Assembly (NCBI RefSeq): GCF_016545825.1 | Contig: NC_052612.1 | Location: forward strand, 48,777,738-48,841,737 | From: Eucalyptus grandis | Taxonomy: Eukaryota; Streptophyta; Magnoliopsida; Myrtales; Myrtaceae | Direction of reading: 5' to 3' | DNA length: 64,000 bases | Shown here: positions 61,059 to 64,000 of the stretch, piece after piece | How the letters are laid out: every line of letters starts with the position of its first letter | How positions within the stretch are numbered: position 1 is the stretch's first letter | Translations under genes and position numbers: made by a program | Notes under the pieces: model-generated | What the model saw: only the letters and a program-made list of their open reading frames with translations | Databases searched by the model: none | Told to the model about the DNA's origin: nothing

Positions 61059-61083
61059 CATACATACATACATACATACATAA

Positions 61084-61122
<39 letters not shown>
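61059..61122. repeat. (CATA)n and (TA)n microsatellite
   Basis: A CATA array runs into a TA array next to the TR-GAG element; the left flank of that element (57955-57971) is similar, so the element inserted within such a tract. Confidence 0.9.
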
Positions 61123-61127
<5 letters not shown>

Positions 61128-61984
61128 CATTTCTCACACCATTTTGAAACGCATTTCATAAGACATTCCTCAAACTATACAAAATACCAAAAAGTAATAA
61201 ATGTTCGATCCAACGTTTTATGCAACAACCATACTATTTCATAACTCATACTATACAATCAATATTACTTTCGAAATATGATTTACAAACTTAAATAAGA
61301 AATAGCACTAGTCACTTGCAAAAGTTATGAACTCACTTGCGAAAGTTATGAACCAACTTACCAAGTTACTCAAAGCAACGAACACGGAATCTTATCAAAG
61401 AAGCAATATATATCATCAAAATCACATAAAGCACCATCTTAACTACGACTCGGCTAAACTAAAGCTAATAAAATGATTCATAAGCATCAACAAATCACTC
61501 ATCCAAAACGATTATTCAAGCTATCTGCAACATAGAACTCATACGCAAAACCCTAAAATTTCACACCAACTAAACATTACTCTAAATTGACTCTCATCAA
61601 TCTTCACATCTCTACAATATCATAATACCCCATTTCCATTAAATCTCATAGTTCAACAACTGAAAAATCAAAACTTTGCTGCTCAAATTTCACAAAACTT
61701 CAAATTTAAGCCATACTTTCGAAAACTTTTCCAATTAGAATATTGGAGAGCATAAGCACTTACTAGCCATTGCTATACATATCCGACTCAACAAAACCTC
61801 TATGGTGCATAGCTCTTTTACTTTCCCTTTTCTCTTCTCCTTTCTTTCTTTTCTTTTCTTTTCTTTTCTTTTTCTCTCCCGTTGCCCTCTATGTGCGCTC
61901 TCCTTTCCTGTTAAATTATGTCCCGAGTTTGAGTATTTGCAAAACACGATTTGCTTAAATGAGGAAGTTTGTCGAACTCCATGA
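61123..61984. other. Intergenic sequence
   Basis: AT-rich; a CT-rich tract at 61811-61880. No gene seen. Confidence 0.5.
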
Positions 61985-63153
61985 AAATAATATATAAAAA
62001 AAGGGCTATCGCCATGGGGCTCAGTGGGCACATGCATAAGAAGAAAAGAAGCCGCCGAAGAGGAGCTGCACAAAAGAAAGAAAATGAAGCCGGAGATCTT
62101 TCCCTTTTTGGCGTACGACTTGAACACACGGTAATTTTATGCCATGAGTTTATATCAAAGTGAGTTGTTTATTTATAAATACTATAGGTTTTGGGTTAAA
62201 TTTAGGTGTGGGAAACACTTGGACGTGTGAGTGATTATAAACCTTGATTGTCCGATTATAGTGGATTATTTACTGCTACCTTTCCCCGTAAATGTAAGTA
62301 CCGATACTCGGACTGAACCACATAAATTTCTAGTATCCTTATTATTTCTCGTTTATTTCTCTGGTGATTTCGCGTTGACATAAATTTCAAGATCCTATCG
62401 TTTCCGCGTATTATCTCCCAACAATTGGTATCAGAGCTTGGGATTGGATTTATTAATTGTGATTTTGAGCTTTTACTTGTCTAATTATTATCTGGAAATT
62501 ATGTTATTACGATTATGATTGAGAGGAAATCTGAAATTGAGAAATTTAATGGAAGCAACAACTTTGTGTTATGAAGCATCAAGATATAGGGTTTATTGAC
62601 AACCCAAGGTTTGACCAAGGCATTGGATGGTGAAGATGAATTACCTATTATAATAAAAGCCTCAGAGAAGGTAGAGCTAATGAAAAAAGCAAATAGCACA
62701 ATTCTGTTAAATTTGTTGGATGAGGTCTTAATAGAGGTTGTTGAGGATGCCGCAGCATTATGGGCAAAACGTCAAGCACTCTATGTGAAGAAAGGTTTGA
62801 ACAATCGCTTGTACATGTTGAAGAAGGTGTTTCAATTTAGATATACTTAAGGTACGTTTATCGGAACCCACCTAGATGAATTTAATAAACTCATTATGGA
62901 TCTGAAGAACGTCGGTAAGATACTTGATGATGAAGAACAGGATATGATATTGTTAGCCTATTTACCAAAGTCATGGGAGCACTTCACTAATTCACTGTTA
63001 CAAGGGCATACTAAAATTACCTCAGAAGAGGTAAAGTCCACATTATTCTCTAAGGAGTGGCAGGGAAAGTTGCGAAATGACGGTCTGGCGCAAGGAGTAA
63101 CGCAAGCACTGACGATTCGGGGTAGAAAAGAGGAAAGAAGCCTCTGCACGTGA
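61985..63153 (+). mobile_element. Copia-type LTR fragment with partial gag, unit 1
   Basis: A partial LTR from about 61985 to 62423, ending ctcccaaca, followed by the iMet primer site TGGTATCAGAGC at 62426-62437. A UBN2-type gag (LTTQGLTKALDGEDEL, LYMLKKVFQF, LLAYLPKSWEHF) extends to about 63150 with a TAA near 62848 and other stops. The body stops inside gag, where unit 2's LTR begins. The 5' part of this LTR is missing. Confidence 0.8.
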
Positions 63154-64000
63154 AAGAGAAAGAGGTGGGCCCAGGTCAAACTTTGACCTAGGCACACGTA
63201 TAAAAAGGATATACTTGCAAGTCTTATTTTCCTTCCAAAAGAAGCCACCGAAGCCTTACGTAGAAAAGAAGCCACACATCCACGCCGCATGTCCACGTCG
63301 AAGAGGAGCTGCATGAAAGAAAGAAAAAGAAGCTGGAGATCTTTACTTTTTGGCATACGACTTGAACGCGCAGTAATTTTGTACCGTGAATTTATATCCA
63401 AGTGAGTTGTTTATTTATAAACATTTTAGGCTTTTGGTTAAATCTAGGCGTGGGAAACACTTGAGCGTGTGAGTGATTATAAACTCTAATTCTCCGATTA
63501 TAGTAGATTATTTACTGCTAACTCTCCCCGTGAACGTAGGTACCAATACTCAGACCGAACTACGTAAATTTCTGATATCCTTATTATTTCTCATTTATTT
63601 CTATAGTGATTTCGCATTGACGTAAATTGCAAGATTCTATCGTTTTCGCGTATTATATCCCAACAATCGGTATCAGAGCTTGGGATCAGATTTATTAATT
63701 GTGATTTGGAGCTTTTGCTTGTATGATTATTATCTAGAAATTATGTTATTGCAATTATGTTTGAGAGGAAATTTGAAATTAAGAAGTTTAACGGAAGCAA
63801 CAACTTTGTATTATGGAGCATCAAGATGCAAGGTTTATTGACAACCTAAGGTTTGGCCAAGGCATTGGATGGTGAAGATGAATTGTCTATTATAATAAAA
63901 GCCTCAGAGAGGGTAGAGCTAATTGAAAAAAGCGAAAAGTACAATTCTGTTAAATTTGTCGGATGAGGTCTTAATAGAGGTTGCTGAGGAGAAGAATGTC
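63154..64000 (+). mobile_element. Copia-type LTR with partial gag, unit 2, cut at window edge
   Basis: An LTR ends caaca at 63665 and is followed by the primer site CGGTATCAGAGC (one base off). The gag start repeats unit 1 (62510-62740 vs 63750-63990) with substitutions. Copy spacing is 1242 bp measured at the LTR ends. The LTR start is not clearly defined; it may lie between 63140 and 63250. The unit runs past the right edge. Confidence 0.75.

Noticed and set aside
57967..61063. 5-bp target duplication for the TR-GAG element
   Set aside because: Flanks are acata and catac inside CATA-type repeats; only cata/cata agrees, so no firm call.

Overview
The window is plant nuclear DNA, most likely from a woody eudicot; I lean weakly towards Myrtales but cannot prove it. 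Signs are multi-exon genes with GT-AG introns, a chloroplast-targeted MinD, plant-type ferric reductases, a decayed chloroplast DNA insertion, and many plant transposons nested in one another. No bacterial, viral or CRISPR feature is present.

Genes, left to right. (1) Minus strand, first four exons of a GH28 polygalacturonase-like gene, cut by the left window edge (202-1627). (2) Minus strand, single-exon chloroplast division-site protein MinD, 327 aa (5361-6344). (3) Plus strand, a small 52-codon ORF (27413-27571) followed 173 bases later by a 210-aa coiled-coil protein of unknown function (27745-28377); these may share a transcript. (4) Plus strand, six-exon DUF819 plastid membrane protein, 460 aa (29591-32914). 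(5) Plus strand, two tandem eight-exon ferric reduction oxidase (FRO) genes of 709 and 710 aa (34057-39045 and 41118-44226) with identical intron phases. All heme, FAD and NADPH motifs are present in both, but the downstream copy has Ser for Cys in the C-terminal CGP motif.

About 14.86-22.19 kb is one collinear piece of plastid genome (atpB, atpE, trnM, trnV, ndhC, ndhK, ndhJ, trnF, part of trnL), decayed by frameshifts and stop codons, many of them C-to-T type. It is a nuclear plastid insertion (NUPT), not a working plastid locus.

The rest is mostly mobile DNA whose insertion order can be read from target-site duplications (TSDs). A long Gypsy-type solo LTR lies inside a Copia solo LTR (6.7-11.0 kb). 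A hAT-type element carries a Copia LTR which carries a PIF/Harbinger-type element (11.6-14.4 kb). A complete but dead Copia element (44.4-54.7 kb, TSD gaaaa) is split by two Mutator-like, almost fully palindromic fold-back elements; the second is itself split by another Mutator-like element and a Harbinger-type MITE. Further right lie a third, older fold-back copy, a gag-protease-only LTR element (TR-GAG type) and a tandem LTR-gag-LTR-gag arrangement running off the right edge. A SINE with a long TSD sits at 23.8 kb.

The most unusual material is the family of long palindromic Mutator-like elements with AT-rich arms and a short GC-rich hairpin at the tip, together with similar GC-rich low-complexity cores in otherwise unrelated elements nearby.
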